The notes beneath the pieces were generated by a model that was not told where the DNA came from, did not search any database, and was given only the letters and a program-made list of their open reading frames with translations. A stretch of DNA of 64,000 nucleotides from Pseudomonas sp. Irchel s3f7 (lineage in GTDB: Bacteria; Pseudomonadota; Gammaproteobacteria; Pseudomonadales; Pseudomonadaceae), in assembly GCF_900187615.1 (NCBI RefSeq), contig NZ_FYDO01000010.1, positions 62,001 to 126,000 of the forward strand, in the 5' to 3' direction. This document shows, in pieces, positions 44,937-56,338 of this stretch. Each line of letters begins with the position of its first letter. The stretch's first letter is position 1. A program made the position numbers and the translations under genes.

Positions 44937-47387
44937 ATGCACATTCAACACAGATTCCGGCCCAAATATCTGGCACTCGCCATAGCACTGGCATTGGGTT
45001 GCACTGAATACTCAAGTGCCCAACAGCCAACCAATGACATTGAACCGACAATCCCCGGCGAAATGGTCGAGCACCAAGGTAAGGTTCCAGAGACAGACCT
45101 CATCGGCAGGCTCCAGGCCCTTATCACCGCTGATACCACGGTGCTCAAGGAAGTTGATTCGGCTCACCCTGCAACAAAAGGCGTATCCCTGAAACTGGGC
45201 GACAGCGATGACCTCCTCATCATCAGGAATGGAGCTAGCTTTGAAGGCCGGGTCGATGGGGGTAAAGGCGAAAACGTCATACAACTTGCTGCAGCTGAGG
45301 GCGGCGGCGAATTGGGCAATACTCGTAACTTTGACGGCCTGTATGTCACACAAGGAACGTGGTTGCTGAACAGTGTGGGGGATTTCAAACAAGGCGTACT
45401 CGTACAGCAAGGCGGCACCCTGACCAACAATGGAAAAGTCGAAGGCAGCGCGCTAGTGAGTGGCAGTCTCTTCAACAAGGGCGATATCAAGGGCGATGTG
45501 ATCGTCATGAAGGGGGGCAGTTTTGCAGGTGCTGGCAGTGTTGGGAGCCTGGATGTCTCCGGTCAGCTGAACGTCGATAAATTGAACGGTGCTCCACGGG
45601 TCAAAGGTGACCTGGTTATTTCTGACATCGGGGTACTTGCCTACGAAGTCTCTCCCGACGGTGGCGGGGAAACGATCAAGGTCAGCGGTAACGCCAACAT
45701 CGAAGGCGCAACGCTCAAAGTCGTCGCGCTACCGGGTAATTATCTGGAAAACCGACAGTACACAATCATCAAGGCCGGTAGCATCACAGGTGAATTCGGC
45801 GTCATTAAAAACGATTTGGCGTACATGAAAGCAACCCCCCGTCGCTTCGCAAAATCGGTCGGGCTGACCTTCGAACGTAATGGCGAACCAATCGCGATCT
45901 TCGCAACCAACGATAATGGCCGAAACCTCGCTGAAAGCATTGAAGAAAACCAAGACATACCGAGCCTCCTGCTCTCTGATGACGATGTGCCCCCGGATTT
46001 CGTAGTTCACAATCAAGAGGCAGACACTGTCGAGACTCCCGCCGTATCACCGACTACAGCGCAAACTCCAGCCCCCTCTGCAGCGCCGACCGACAACGAA
46101 CCAGCATTGGCCAATTCAACGCCAGCCACGTTGCCTCCATCAGAGCCTTTAGCGCATTTGCCACCCGATAATGTCGCCATCACTTCAGAGGTAACTGCCG
46201 GTACGACCGAAATCGACACTGCATCCATCGCAGCGCAGACGCCGACCACCCCTTCAATGCCAACCATTGCCGCCAATCCAGCTCCGACAACCCCGGCACC
46301 AACGCCTGCGACAAATCCCACGAGCCCTGCGCCCAAAACGGCTACTCCAACGAACGCAGCTGTCGCAGCCCTACTCGCCACCGACAAAAAAACTGCGCCC
46401 TACGCCATCGAACAACTGGCCGGCGGCAGCATCCCCAACCTCGCGAAAGTGACGTTGAACAGCGACGCTCCCGTGAGCGCCTCGATGCTCGCGGCCATGC
46501 GCCAACTGAACAGTGCCGCCGCTTCTGGTGGCCGGAAAAGAGCACCTCAACTGGCGGCCGGTAACGAAGCCAATGGCCGCGTCTGGCTCCAGGCATTGGG
46601 ACATGGCGGAAAACTGGATCGTGACTTCGATACCTTGAAACACTCCACCCAAGGTCTGGTCATGGGGACGGATTGGGCCGTCGACCACGAGTGGCGCATC
46701 GGCCTGATCGGCGGCAAATCCCAAACGCGCATGGACAGCCGAGAACTCGACGGTGATCTCGATAGCTGGCATCTGGGGGCCTATGCATTGCGTCAGAACG
46801 GTCCGATGTCTCTGCGTCTCGGCGCGACCTACAGCAACCACGACGGCAGCACAAAACGCCGCGTAGCCTTCAAGGGTTTCAGTGATCGCCTGGAAGGTCA
46901 GTACGATTCCAGCACCCAGCAGGCGTTTGCAGAAGTGGGCTATAACCTCGGCCGGGCTAACACCAGCATTGAGCCCTTCGCAGGTCTTGGCTACCAACGC
47001 TATCAGCGCAATGGCTACACGGAAAAAGGCGGCGCGGCGGCGTTGAAGGTCGATGGTCAGGAACAGAACAACCTCAACAGCACCTTTGGTCTGAGACTGG
47101 CGAAGATCAATACCCTGGATAACGGCATGCAACTGACGCCACGGTTCAGTGCCAGCTGGAAACATACCTACGGAGAGATCGCCACAGAAACCCGCCAACG
47201 GTTGATCACGGGTGGTCGCAAGTACACCGTTTCCGGTGCGCCGCTGGATCGGGACAGCCTGATGGTGGACGCGGGGCTGGAGTTGGGGCTTTCGGCGCGA
47301 CAGACGCTGGGCGTCGGCGTAAATGGCGAGATGGCAACCGACAGCCGAGACCATGGCGCAACGGCTCAGTGGCGGATGACCTTCTAA
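44937..47387 (+). CDS. Autotransporter with Pro/Thr-rich linker
   Basis: An 816-residue type V secreted surface protein. Signal peptide: RPKYLALAIALALGCTEYSSAQ; the Cys is followed by Thr-Glu, so it is not a clear lipobox. The passenger (about 30-330) has beta-helix-like repeats (GTLTNNGKVEGSALVSGSLF, NKGDIKGDVIV). A low-complexity Pro/Thr/Ala segment at about 350-490 comes next. The C-terminal beta-barrel (about 540-816) starts near GRVWLQALGHGGKLDRDFD and ends with aromatic Phe (WRMTF), the outer-membrane assembly signal. The ATG at 44937 starts exactly at the signal peptide. The passenger is short; an adhesin or esterase motif is not visible. Confidence 0.9.
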   Translation: MHIQHRFRPKYLALAIALALGCTEYSSAQQPTNDIEPTIPGEMVEHQGKVPETDLIGRLQALITADTTVLKEVDSAHPATKGVSLKLGDSDDLLIIRNGASFEGRVDGGKGENVIQLAAAEGGGELGNTRNFDGLYVTQGTWLLNSVGDFKQGVLVQQGGTLTNNGKVEGSALVSGSLFNKGDIKGDVIVMKGGSFAGAGSVGSLDVSGQLNVDKLNGAPRVKGDLVISDIGVLAYEVSPDGGGETIKVSGNANIEGATLKVVALPGNYLENRQYTIIKAGSITGEFGVIKNDLAYMKATPRRFAKSVGLTFERNGEPIAIFATNDNGRNLAESIEENQDIPSLLLSDDDVPPDFVVHNQEADTVETPAVSPTTAQTPAPSAAPTDNEPALANSTPATLPPSEPLAHLPPDNVAITSEVTAGTTEIDTASIAAQTPTTPSMPTIAANPAPTTPAPTPATNPTSPAPKTATPTNAAVAALLATDKKTAPYAIEQLAGGSIPNLAKVTLNSDAPVSASMLAAMRQLNSAAASGGRKRAPQLAAGNEANGRVWLQALGHGGKLDRDFDTLKHSTQGLVMGTDWAVDHEWRIGLIGGKSQTRMDSRELDGDLDSWHLGAYALRQNGPMSLRLGATYSNHDGSTKRRVAFKGFSDRLEGQYDSSTQQAFAEVGYNLGRANTSIEPFAGLGYQRYQRNGYTEKGGAAALKVDGQEQNNLNSTFGLRLAKINTLDNGMQLTPRFSASWKHTYGEIATETRQRLITGGRKYTVSGAPLDRDSLMVDAGLELGLSARQTLGVGVNGEMATDSRDHGATAQWRMTF

Positions 47388-47412
47388 AAACCGTCTCCAC
47401 AAATCCCGGACG

Positions 47413-47437
47413 AAAAAAAGGGGAGCACATGCCCCCC
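47413..47437 (-). terminator. Terminator after pycB
   Basis: On the minus strand a GC hairpin (GGGG...GCATGTGCTCCCC) is followed by seven T residues, just past the pycB stop. Confidence 0.75.
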
Positions 47438-47470
47438 CGAGGTTTAAAGCGTTGTATCGAGGCTGTTAAA

Positions 47471-49279
47471 TCAGCCTTCGATCTCGATCAGGATTTCGCC
47501 CGGGTTGACCCGGTCGCCCTTGGCCACATGAATGGCGGTGACTTTACCGGCGATGGCAGCCTGGACTTCGGTTTCCATCTTCATCGCTTCGGTGATCAGC
47601 ACAGCCTGGCCAGCCTTGACGGTGTCGCCTTCCTTGACCAGCACATCAACGATGTTGCCCGGCATGGTGGTGCTGACGTGGCCCGGTGCAGTGGCTTGCT
47701 TGCGCTTGCTGCCACCACCACCGACGAATTCGTTGAGCGGTTCGAACACCACTTCTTCCGGCATGCCGTCGATGGACAGATAGAAGTGACGCTTGCCTTC
47801 GGCCTTGACGCCCACACCGGTGATGTCGACGCGGTAGGTTTCGCCGTGAACGTCGATGACGAACTCGGTCGGCACGCCTTCGCCGCCCGCCGAAGCCACC
47901 TTGCCGGCTTCCGGAATCGGCAGCAGCACTTCAGGTGTCAGGGTTCCAGCCGCGCGTTCTTCGAGGAACTTGCGACCGATGTCCGGGAACATGGCGAAGG
48001 TCAGCACGTCTTCTTCAGACTTGGCCAGAGCGCCGATGTCGGCACGCAGCTTGGCCATTTCCGGCTTGAGCAGATCGGCTGGGCGAACGTCGATCACTTC
48101 TTCGCTGCCGATGGCCTGGCGACGCAGTTGTTCGTTCACGATGCCCGGCGCTTTGCCGTAGCCGCCTTGCAGGTACAGCTTCACTTCGTTGGTGATGGTC
48201 TTGTAGCGCTCGCCGGCCAGAACGTTGAAGAACGCCTGGGTACCAACGATTTGCGAAGTCGGGGTCACCAAAGGAGGGAAACCGAGGTCTTCACGAACAC
48301 GCGGGATTTCAGCCAGCACTTCGCTCATGCGGTTCAGTGCGCCCTGCTCTTTCAACTGGTTGGCCAGGTTGGAAATCATCCCGCCCGGCACCTGGTTGAC
48401 TTGAACACGGGTGTCGACGGCAGTGAATTCGCTTTCGAACTGGTGGTACTTCTTGCGCACGGCGTAGAAGTACAGGCCGATCTCTTGCAACAGCTCCAGG
48501 TTCAGGCCGGTGTCGAACTCGCTGCCTTTAAGGGCGGCGACCATCGATTCGGTGCCCGGGTGGCTGGTGCCCCAAGCGAAGCTGGAGATCGCGGTATCGA
48601 TGTGATCGGCACCGTTTTCGATGGCCTTCATCTGGCACATCGCGGCCAGGCCAGCGGTGTCGTGCGAGTGGATGAACACGGGCAGCGATTGCTCGCTTTT
48701 TAGAGCCTTGACCAACTCGCCGGTGGCGTACGGGGTCAGCAGGCCAGCCATGTCCTTGATCGCCACCGAGTCGCAACCCATGGCTTCCATTTGCTTGGCC
48801 TGGTTTACGAAGGCCTCTATGGTGTGCACCGGACTGGTGGTGTAGGCGATGGTGCCTTGGGCGTGTTTGCCGGCGGCTTTCACGGCTTCGATGGCCACGC
48901 GCAGGTTACGCACGTCGTTCATGGCGTCGAAGATGCGGAACACGTCGATGCCGTTGACAGCTGCCTTGGCGACGAAGGCCTTGACCACGTCGTCGCTGTA
49001 GTGGCGGTAGCCCAACAGGTTCTGACCGCGCAACAGCATTTGCAGGCGAGTGTTAGGCAGCGCGGCGCGCAGCTGGCGCAGACGCTCCCACGGATCTTCT
49101 TTGAGGAAACGTACACAGGCGTCGAACGTTGCGCCGCCCCAGCATTCCAGCGACCAGTAGCCGACTTTGTCGAGCTTGTCGCAGATCGGCAGCATGTCTT
49201 CGGTGCGCATGCGGGTCGCGAGCAGCGATTGGTGGGCGTCGCGCAGGATTGTGTCGGTAACGTGGATTTGCTTGCTCAT
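47471..49279 (-). CDS. pycB: Pyruvate carboxylase subunit B (OadA-like)
   Basis: The carboxyltransferase plus biotin-carrier subunit of the two-subunit pyruvate carboxylase, 602 residues, replenishing oxaloacetate. The N-terminal HMGL-like barrel starts VTDTILRDAHQSLLATRMR and contains SVAIKDMAGLLTPY. The conserved carboxylase domain follows, and the C-terminal biotinyl domain has EAMKMETEVQA with the biotin lysine. GAGGA precedes the ATG at 49279. It lies 11 bases after pycA. The alternative name oxaloacetate decarboxylase alpha fits the fold, but no beta/gamma subunits are present. Confidence 0.93.
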   Translation of the reverse strand: MSKQIHVTDTILRDAHQSLLATRMRTEDMLPICDKLDKVGYWSLECWGGATFDACVRFLKEDPWERLRQLRAALPNTRLQMLLRGQNLLGYRHYSDDVVKAFVAKAAVNGIDVFRIFDAMNDVRNLRVAIEAVKAAGKHAQGTIAYTTSPVHTIEAFVNQAKQMEAMGCDSVAIKDMAGLLTPYATGELVKALKSEQSLPVFIHSHDTAGLAAMCQMKAIENGADHIDTAISSFAWGTSHPGTESMVAALKGSEFDTGLNLELLQEIGLYFYAVRKKYHQFESEFTAVDTRVQVNQVPGGMISNLANQLKEQGALNRMSEVLAEIPRVREDLGFPPLVTPTSQIVGTQAFFNVLAGERYKTITNEVKLYLQGGYGKAPGIVNEQLRRQAIGSEEVIDVRPADLLKPEMAKLRADIGALAKSEEDVLTFAMFPDIGRKFLEERAAGTLTPEVLLPIPEAGKVASAGGEGVPTEFVIDVHGETYRVDITGVGVKAEGKRHFYLSIDGMPEEVVFEPLNEFVGGGGSKRKQATAPGHVSTTMPGNIVDVLVKEGDTVKAGQAVLITEAMKMETEVQAAIAGKVTAIHVAKGDRVNPGEILIEIEG

Positions 49280-49290
49280 TATTCTATTCC

Positions 49291-50706
<1,416 letters not shown>

Positions 50707-50896
50707 TTGGAGTTTCCCTTGAGCCGGTGGTACCCACGACCTGCTAGACCCAGGTCGACGCGTGACCAAATGTTTCAATTTAGTCGCAGGTCCACACTAG
50801 CGTGCACAAGGGATTAACAAAAATGAATAATTATTGGGTCATGCATAAGTAAAGACTTATAGTTGAGGCATCCCCAGCGACGCGAGCGCCTACATA

Positions 50897-51859
50897 ATGC
50901 GTAAGTCATTGATGCGCCTGACATTGCGTCAATTGCAGATTTTCAACGAGGTCTGCGATTTACGTTCCTACAGCCGCGCAGCCGACGAAATGTCACTCAC
51001 ACAACCTGCCGTCAGCCTACAGATTCGTCAACTTGAGGAGCTGGTCGGTCAGCCATTGTTCGATTACGTCGGCAAAAAGCTTTACATGACCGAAGCCGCT
51101 GAAGCGTTACAGCGGGCCAGTCGGGACATTTTCGGGCGCCTGGAAAACCTCGACATGCAGCTGTCGGACATGCAGGGCTCGTTGCAGGGGCAATTGAAAC
51201 TGGCGGTGGAATCCAGCGCCAAGTATTTCGTGCCGCACCTGTTTGCCGCATTCAAACGCCAGCACCCGGAAGTGAACCTGCAACTGACTGTAGTCAATCG
51301 CGGCCAAGTCATTCGACGCCTGTCGGACAATCGCGACGACCTGGTGATCATGTCCATGGTGCCGCAGGACATGGGGCTGGAATTCTTGCCCTTCCTCAAT
51401 AATCCGATCGTCGCCGTGGCGCCTCCGAATCATCCACTGTGTCATCTGGGACCGTTGCGCTTGCAGGATCTGGAGCCCTACACATTGCTGCTGCGCGAAC
51501 CCGGTTCCGGGACGCGGCTCGCCTGCGAAGAATACTTCAAAGAGAAACGTGTGCACTTCAACCAGACTCAGGAAGTCTCATCGGCCGAAGCCCAGCGCGA
51601 GTGTGTGTTGGCAGGCCTGGGCGTTGCGCTGTTGACGCGCCACGCCCTGAACCTTGAGTTGGCAACCGGCGGACTGATCGAATTACCGGTCGAAGAGCTT
51701 CCGTTAATGCGCAGTTGGTGTCTGGTGCAGGCCAAGGCAAAACGCCTGTCACCCGTGGCTCACGCCTTCCTTGCGTTTATTCGTAGCGAACGAATTCAGA
51801 TCAGCGCGCTGGTTGAGCGTTTCGACGGGAAGTCGAGGGCGATGCCTGCCAGAAATTGA
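50897..51859 (+). CDS. LysR-family regulator divergent from pycAB
   Basis: A 320-residue LysR-type regulator. The N-terminal helix-turn-helix is in LRQLQIFNEVCDLRSYSRAA and MSLTQPAVSLQIRQLEELVG; an effector-binding domain follows (LKLAVESSAKYFVPHLFAAF, then LLREPGSGTRLACEEYF). It shares the 190-base promoter region with pycA, the classical arrangement for LysR control of a target. A CbbR/CysB-like sub-branch is possible. An internal ATG five codons in is an alternative start. The last 59 bases overlap the small minus-strand gene that follows. Confidence 0.92.
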   Translation: MRKSLMRLTLRQLQIFNEVCDLRSYSRAADEMSLTQPAVSLQIRQLEELVGQPLFDYVGKKLYMTEAAEALQRASRDIFGRLENLDMQLSDMQGSLQGQLKLAVESSAKYFVPHLFAAFKRQHPEVNLQLTVVNRGQVIRRLSDNRDDLVIMSMVPQDMGLEFLPFLNNPIVAVAPPNHPLCHLGPLRLQDLEPYTLLLREPGSGTRLACEEYFKEKRVHFNQTQEVSSAEAQRECVLAGLGVALLTRHALNLELATGGLIELPVEELPLMRSWCLVQAKAKRLSPVAHAFLAFIRSERIQISALVERFDGKSRAMPARN

Positions 51860-52007
51860 GTTCCAATTCAGGAAAGTCACCAATTTCGGCCAACAGCTGG
51901 CGGCGTTCACAGCGATCTTCGATGGCGCGGCGAAATTCCATGCGGCGCTGATCTTCTTGCTGACGACGGGTTTTGACAGCGCTGTTGCGTTCTTCGTAAG
52001 GGGCCAT
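51801..52007 (-). CDS. Small basic protein, PA3496-like
   Basis: A 68-residue protein reading MAPYEERNSAVKTRRQQEDQ, then RRMEFRRAIEDRCERRQLLA. The TRRQxEDQRRMxxRRAIEDxxERR core recalls the small PA3496-type proteins of Pseudomonas, for which a role in envelope integrity has been suggested. GGAG lies seven bases before the ATG. A longer frame up to 52021 reads a different phase and is less convincing. Its 3' end overlaps that of the LysR gene by 59 bases on the opposite strand. Confidence 0.6.
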   Translation of the reverse strand: MAPYEERNSAVKTRRQQEDQRRMEFRRAIEDRCERRQLLAEIGDFPELELNFWQASPSTSRRNAQPAR

Positions 52008-52117
52008 TTCGAGTCTCCCAAGGCGAGTACGGGAGTTTCAAGATAGGCGTGGGGGATGACGGTTTGGCGGCTTGGGTGTTACAGGCTGATGAAAATTGCT
52101 GCGTATTCGAGGACGCC

Positions 52118-52180
52118 ATCGCGAGCAGGCTCGCTCCCACAGGAGATCGGGTCAAAGGTGGGAGCGAGCCTGCTCGCGAT
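52118..52180. repeat. REP pair (23-base perfect inverted repeat)
   Basis: ATCGCGAGCAGGCTCGCTCC CAC at 52118-52140 and its exact reverse complement at 52158-52180, separated by 17 bases. This is a Pseudomonas REP doublet between convergent transcription ends. Confidence 0.9.
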
Positions 52181-52207
52181 TAAGGTCGGAACGACCTTAC
52201 GACGACG

Positions 52208-53074
52208 TCAGTCGTCCAGCGCTTTCACCGACTTGGGCGACAACCGCAAGCTGCGCAGACTGCGCTTCACGCTCTTGAGGTGGTTGACCAGGCTCGGGCC
52301 ACGCGCCATGGCGACGCCCATCGCCAGCACATCGATCACCACAAGGTGGGCGATACGCGACGTCAGCGGCGTATAGATTTCGGTGTCTTCATGCACGTCG
52401 ATCGCCAGGTTGACGGTGGACAGCTCGGCCAACGGTGTCTGGCTCGGGCATAGCGTGATCAACGAAGCGCCGCTTTCGCGCACCAGGTTAGCGGTGATCA
52501 GCAAATCCTTGGAACGTCCGGACTGGGAAATGCAGATCGCCACGTCGGTCGGCTTCAACGTCACCGCCGACATCGCCTGCATGTGCGGGTCGGAATACGC
52601 CGCCGCCGTCAGCAGCAACCGGAAAAATTTGTGCTGGGCGTCTGCCGCTACCGCGCCGGAAGCGCCGAAACCGTAGAACTCGACACGCTGCGCCTGGGAC
52701 ATCAACGTCACGGCACGCTGCAATTCCAGCGGATCGAGCTTCTCGCGAACCTCCATCAAGGTATGCAGGGTGGTGTCGAAGATCTTCAGGCTGTAGTCGG
52801 CGACCGAATCGTCTTCGTGGATCGCGAACTGCCCGAAACTCGCACCCGCCGCGAGGCTCTGGGCAAGTTTCAGCTTCAGGTCCTGAAACCCGGAACAACC
52901 GATGGCACGGCAAAAACGCACGATGGTCGGTTCACTGATACCCACGCTGTGGGCCAGGTCGGCCATGGAACTGTGCATCACGGCCGCAGGATCGAGCAGC
53001 ACGTGGTCAGCGACCTTGAGCTCCGACTTGCGTAACAGGTGGCGAGACTGGGCGATGTGTTGCAGCAGATTCAA
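52208..53074 (-). CDS. RpiR/HexR-like transcriptional regulator
   Basis: A 288-residue MurR/RpiR-family regulator. The N-terminal helix-turn-helix (about 1-78) includes MADLAHSVGISEPTIVRFCR and GCSGFQDLKLKLAQSLA. The C-terminal SIS sugar-phosphate-binding domain has VEFYGFGASGAVAADAQHKF and ICISQSGRSKDLL. It is related to HexR, which senses KDPG and controls glucose catabolism, but the N-terminus (MNLLQHIAQSRHLLRKSELK) differs from that of canonical Pseudomonas HexR. It is therefore probably a paralogue with another sugar-phosphate ligand. Confidence 0.88.
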   Translation of the reverse strand: MNLLQHIAQSRHLLRKSELKVADHVLLDPAAVMHSSMADLAHSVGISEPTIVRFCRAIGCSGFQDLKLKLAQSLAAGASFGQFAIHEDDSVADYSLKIFDTTLHTLMEVREKLDPLELQRAVTLMSQAQRVEFYGFGASGAVAADAQHKFFRLLLTAAAYSDPHMQAMSAVTLKPTDVAICISQSGRSKDLLITANLVRESGASLITLCPSQTPLAELSTVNLAIDVHEDTEIYTPLTSRIAHLVVIDVLAMGVAMARGPSLVNHLKSVKRSLRSLRLSPKSVKALDD

Positions 53075-53208
53075 AGGGCTGGACTCTTTGTTATTGGCAG
53101 GTGCCGGGGATGTAGCACGCTTGTAGTTATACTACATGAATCGGCTTTTTGCCTGCTCAATGCGTAACTCGATGTCCCCATTTCACGCGTCGTACACTCC
53201 ATGTAGCC

Positions 53209-56082
53209 CTACAGGGCCTTTTCACTCATATCTAACAGCACGGCCAGATCCCTCGCTTCGACCGGCCGACTGATCAAATACCCCTGAACCTCATCGCAGC
53301 GCTCTTTCCTCAGAAACTCGAGCTGCTCCTCTCGCTCCACGCCTTCAGCCACCACCTTCAATGACAGGCCATGCGCCATGGCGATGATCGCGCGGGTGAT
53401 CGCCGAATCTGCCGTGCCCTCCCCCAGTCCGCGGATAAACGCCTGATCGATCTTCACGTAGTCCACAGGAATGCGCTTGAGGTAGCTCAAGGACGAGTAA
53501 CCGGTGCCAAAATCATCGATCGCCAGTTTCACCCCAAGATCACGTAACTGCTGGAACGTCGCGATGATGTGCTCGACGTTGTCCAGCAACTGGCTTTCGG
53601 TCAGTTCCAACTCCAACAAGTGCGGCGCCAGCCCGGTTTCTTCCAGCACCTGACGCACCAGACTGACCAGCTTGCCTTGGCGTAACTGATACACCGACAA
53701 ATTGACTGACACCCGAATCGGCTCAAGCCCTTGGCGCTGCCAATCGCAGGCTTGCCAGCAGGCCTGGCGCAACACAAATTCGCCAATCGGACCAATCAAC
53801 CCGGTTTCTTCGGCCAGCCCGATAAAGTCCCCTGGCGGCACCCGCCCCATGGTCGGATGATCCCAGCGCACCAGTGCTTCGGCAGCATTCAGCCGCCCCG
53901 TGGCCAGGCACAGTTTCGGTTGGTAAAACACCTTGAGCTGCTGCTCCTCGATGGCTTTACGCAGCTGGTTTTCCAGATTCAAACGCTCCATCGTGCTGGC
54001 CTGCAAGCTGTCGGTATAGAACTGGAAATTGTTACCGCCCAAATGTTTGGCATGTTGCATGGCCATGTTCGATTGATTGACCAGTGCCGAAATTTCCCGG
54101 GCGTTGTCTGGAAGCAGACTGATGCCCATGGAGGCACTGATCACCAACTCATGCCCATTGACCGCGATCGGTACCCGCAGTTTGGTTGCCAATCGTGTCG
54201 CCACCCGCGCCAGGCTCGAGAGGTTGCCGTAAGAGTTGAACAGCACGGCGAACTCATCGCCCGACAGCCGAGCGATGGTGTCGGCCTCCGGCAGCGCGTT
54301 GACCAGGCGACGGGCCATCTTCTGTAACAACTGGTCGGCGATTTCATGGCCCAGGCTGTCATTGAGTAACTTGAAGCGGTCCAGATTGATATGCAGCAAC
54401 GCCAAACTGCGATAACCGCCCTGGCGCACCCGTTGATGCGCCTCGCTGAGCCGTTCACGGAACAGCGACCGGTTCGCCAGCCCGGTGAGTTCGTCGTAAT
54501 GGGTCAGGTATCGCATGCGTTCTTCAGATTCGCGCCTTGCGGAGAGATCAGCAAAGAAGCCGACAATATGACTGACCCTTCCCCGAGGATCGCGAACCAT
54601 ATTCAGCTGCAGCCATTGTGGATACATTTCACCGTTTTTACGGGTCTCTACGAGTTCTCCCTGCCAACTGCCATGCTGCTCCAGCGCCTGATGGATGGTT
54701 GCGTAATGACGGCGTGCGTCGCGGCTGCACGGCAACTCGACCACGTTGCGCCCAAGAATCTCTTCGATGTCGTAACCGGTCACCTGACTAAAGGCCTGGT
54801 TGACCGCGAGCAACGCGTATTGGGGGTCGAAAATCACGATGCCTTCGCTGGCTGCTTCAAACACCGTCGCTGCCAGTTGCTGCTGCTCTTCCATGGCCTT
54901 GCTGACGCTGATGTCGCGGCGCGTCCCGACCATGCGGATCACCCGGCCGTTTGCGCTGCGCTCTACCGCTCGCCCTCGGTCCTCGATCCAGACCCAATGA
55001 CCCGCGCCATGGCGCACACGGTACTCGACCTGATAATCCTCGCTGCGCCCCTTCAAATGCTCGACCAGTGCTCGCCGCAGGGCCGGAAGGTCGTCGGGGT
55101 GCAAGCGCGGCTTGAGGTGGCGTAGCATCGCGGTCACGTGATCGGGCTCGAGCCCGAACAACTCTTGAATCTGCGTGTGATGCACTTCATCGGTTTGCAG
55201 GTTCCAGTCCCACAACCCGAGTTCGCTGGCTTTCAAGGCCAGCGCCAGACGCGCCTCACTTTTGCTAAAGGCCTGATTGGCCGCGTCCAGCTCCAGGCTG
55301 CGCTGGGCGACACGGCTTTCCAGTTCGATCTGAATCTGCCGCAGTTCATCCTCGGCCCGTCGGCGCTGGTCGATTTCCTGGGCCAGCTTCTGATTGAGTT
55401 GGTCGCTGTCGTTTTGAGCCTGCTGCAAATGCTCGATCAGCGCCTGGTTCTGAAAACGCCGTAACAGTCCACGATCGATCACCCGATTGACTTGCCAGGC
55501 CACTACGCTCAACGCGCCGAGCAGGATCAGGCCAAACCATCCCCAGCCGTGCTGTTGTTCGTCACCGCCCCAAAACATATAGGCAATGGCCGGCAACAGG
55601 CAGGGCAAGACAAAGGACAGGAAGGCCGGCAAGCTGACCGCGTAGGCCACGCTGGCCGAGAGCGCTGCGGCACCGATCAGGCCGAACACCCAGGCTTGCT
55701 GGATGAAGTTATCGGCCGGTACCAGGGCGATACCGGCGCCGGCCAGGGTCAGCCCGGTCAGGCCCGAACCGAGCAAGAACATGCGACGCCAGATTGGATT
55801 GGCCTGACGGTGAGGAATGGCCGAGTCAAAAGCGGCGACCTGAATGACCCGCAGGGCCACCAGCGACAACAACCAGATCAACCACACACTGACCAGAAAA
55901 TAGCGCTGCGGGCTCCAGAGCAATCCGGCACACACCAGGCCATTGATCAGCATGAACAAAGTGGGCAACAAGGAACCCTGATACAGCAGGCGCGTGCGTT
56001 CGACCGCCATTTCCAGGACGTACTGTTTGCGGATAACCCGGGGCTCCACAGTGGGGCCCGACAGGTCGGAGCTGAGGGTCAT
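53209..56082 (-). CDS. Membrane PAS-GGDEF-EAL cyclic-di-GMP enzyme
   Basis: About 957 residues. Roughly six N-terminal helices (to about residue 190) are followed by a coiled coil, two PAS domains (about 260-500), a GGDEF domain with the variant signature LSGDEFAVL, and an EAL domain. The EAL catalytic set is complete: AAEALVRW, NLSVYQL, LELTESQLL, IDDFGTGYSSLSYLK, VDYVKIDQAFI and VVAEGVER, so phosphodiesterase activity is predicted. SGDEF can be active or serve as a GTP-binding regulator. The ATG at 56082 begins just before the membrane region; the frame extends to 56289 without a good site. It is divergent from uvrD. Confidence 0.9.
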   Translation of the reverse strand: MTLSSDLSGPTVEPRVIRKQYVLEMAVERTRLLYQGSLLPTLFMLINGLVCAGLLWSPQRYFLVSVWLIWLLSLVALRVIQVAAFDSAIPHRQANPIWRRMFLLGSGLTGLTLAGAGIALVPADNFIQQAWVFGLIGAAALSASVAYAVSLPAFLSFVLPCLLPAIAYMFWGGDEQQHGWGWFGLILLGALSVVAWQVNRVIDRGLLRRFQNQALIEHLQQAQNDSDQLNQKLAQEIDQRRRAEDELRQIQIELESRVAQRSLELDAANQAFSKSEARLALALKASELGLWDWNLQTDEVHHTQIQELFGLEPDHVTAMLRHLKPRLHPDDLPALRRALVEHLKGRSEDYQVEYRVRHGAGHWVWIEDRGRAVERSANGRVIRMVGTRRDISVSKAMEEQQQLAATVFEAASEGIVIFDPQYALLAVNQAFSQVTGYDIEEILGRNVVELPCSRDARRHYATIHQALEQHGSWQGELVETRKNGEMYPQWLQLNMVRDPRGRVSHIVGFFADLSARRESEERMRYLTHYDELTGLANRSLFRERLSEAHQRVRQGGYRSLALLHINLDRFKLLNDSLGHEIADQLLQKMARRLVNALPEADTIARLSGDEFAVLFNSYGNLSSLARVATRLATKLRVPIAVNGHELVISASMGISLLPDNAREISALVNQSNMAMQHAKHLGGNNFQFYTDSLQASTMERLNLENQLRKAIEEQQLKVFYQPKLCLATGRLNAAEALVRWDHPTMGRVPPGDFIGLAEETGLIGPIGEFVLRQACWQACDWQRQGLEPIRVSVNLSVYQLRQGKLVSLVRQVLEETGLAPHLLELELTESQLLDNVEHIIATFQQLRDLGVKLAIDDFGTGYSSLSYLKRIPVDYVKIDQAFIRGLGEGTADSAITRAIIAMAHGLSLKVVAEGVEREEQLEFLRKERCDEVQGYLISRPVEARDLAVLLDMSEKAL

Positions 56083-56338
56083 AGGCAATGTTCTTGTTCT
56101 TATAATGATGAGCATGGGCCCGAAACGTCGACGGAGCATACACAAGCAGGGGCCTGGACCAAACTGCATCTGATCAATAATTCGCCAAAATTCTCGCCCC
56201 CCGATCCCCCTGAAAAGACCATGAGCGTGTCCCGTCAACGCTTGCGGCCAATGACTGACCGGTCGTCCCGAACGATCTTTCATCGGCAAAAGCGAAGCGA
56301 AGTTTGCCCGGTGTGTCGCCGCCCCCTAGAATGCCCCG

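Noticed and set aside
46371..47402. A 343-codon minus-strand frame opposite the autotransporter barrel
   Set aside because: Shadow of the beta-barrel coding strand; no independent support.
47369..48703. A 444-codon plus-strand frame opposite pycB
   Set aside because: Antisense shadow; His/Phe/Asp-rich composition unlike a real protein.
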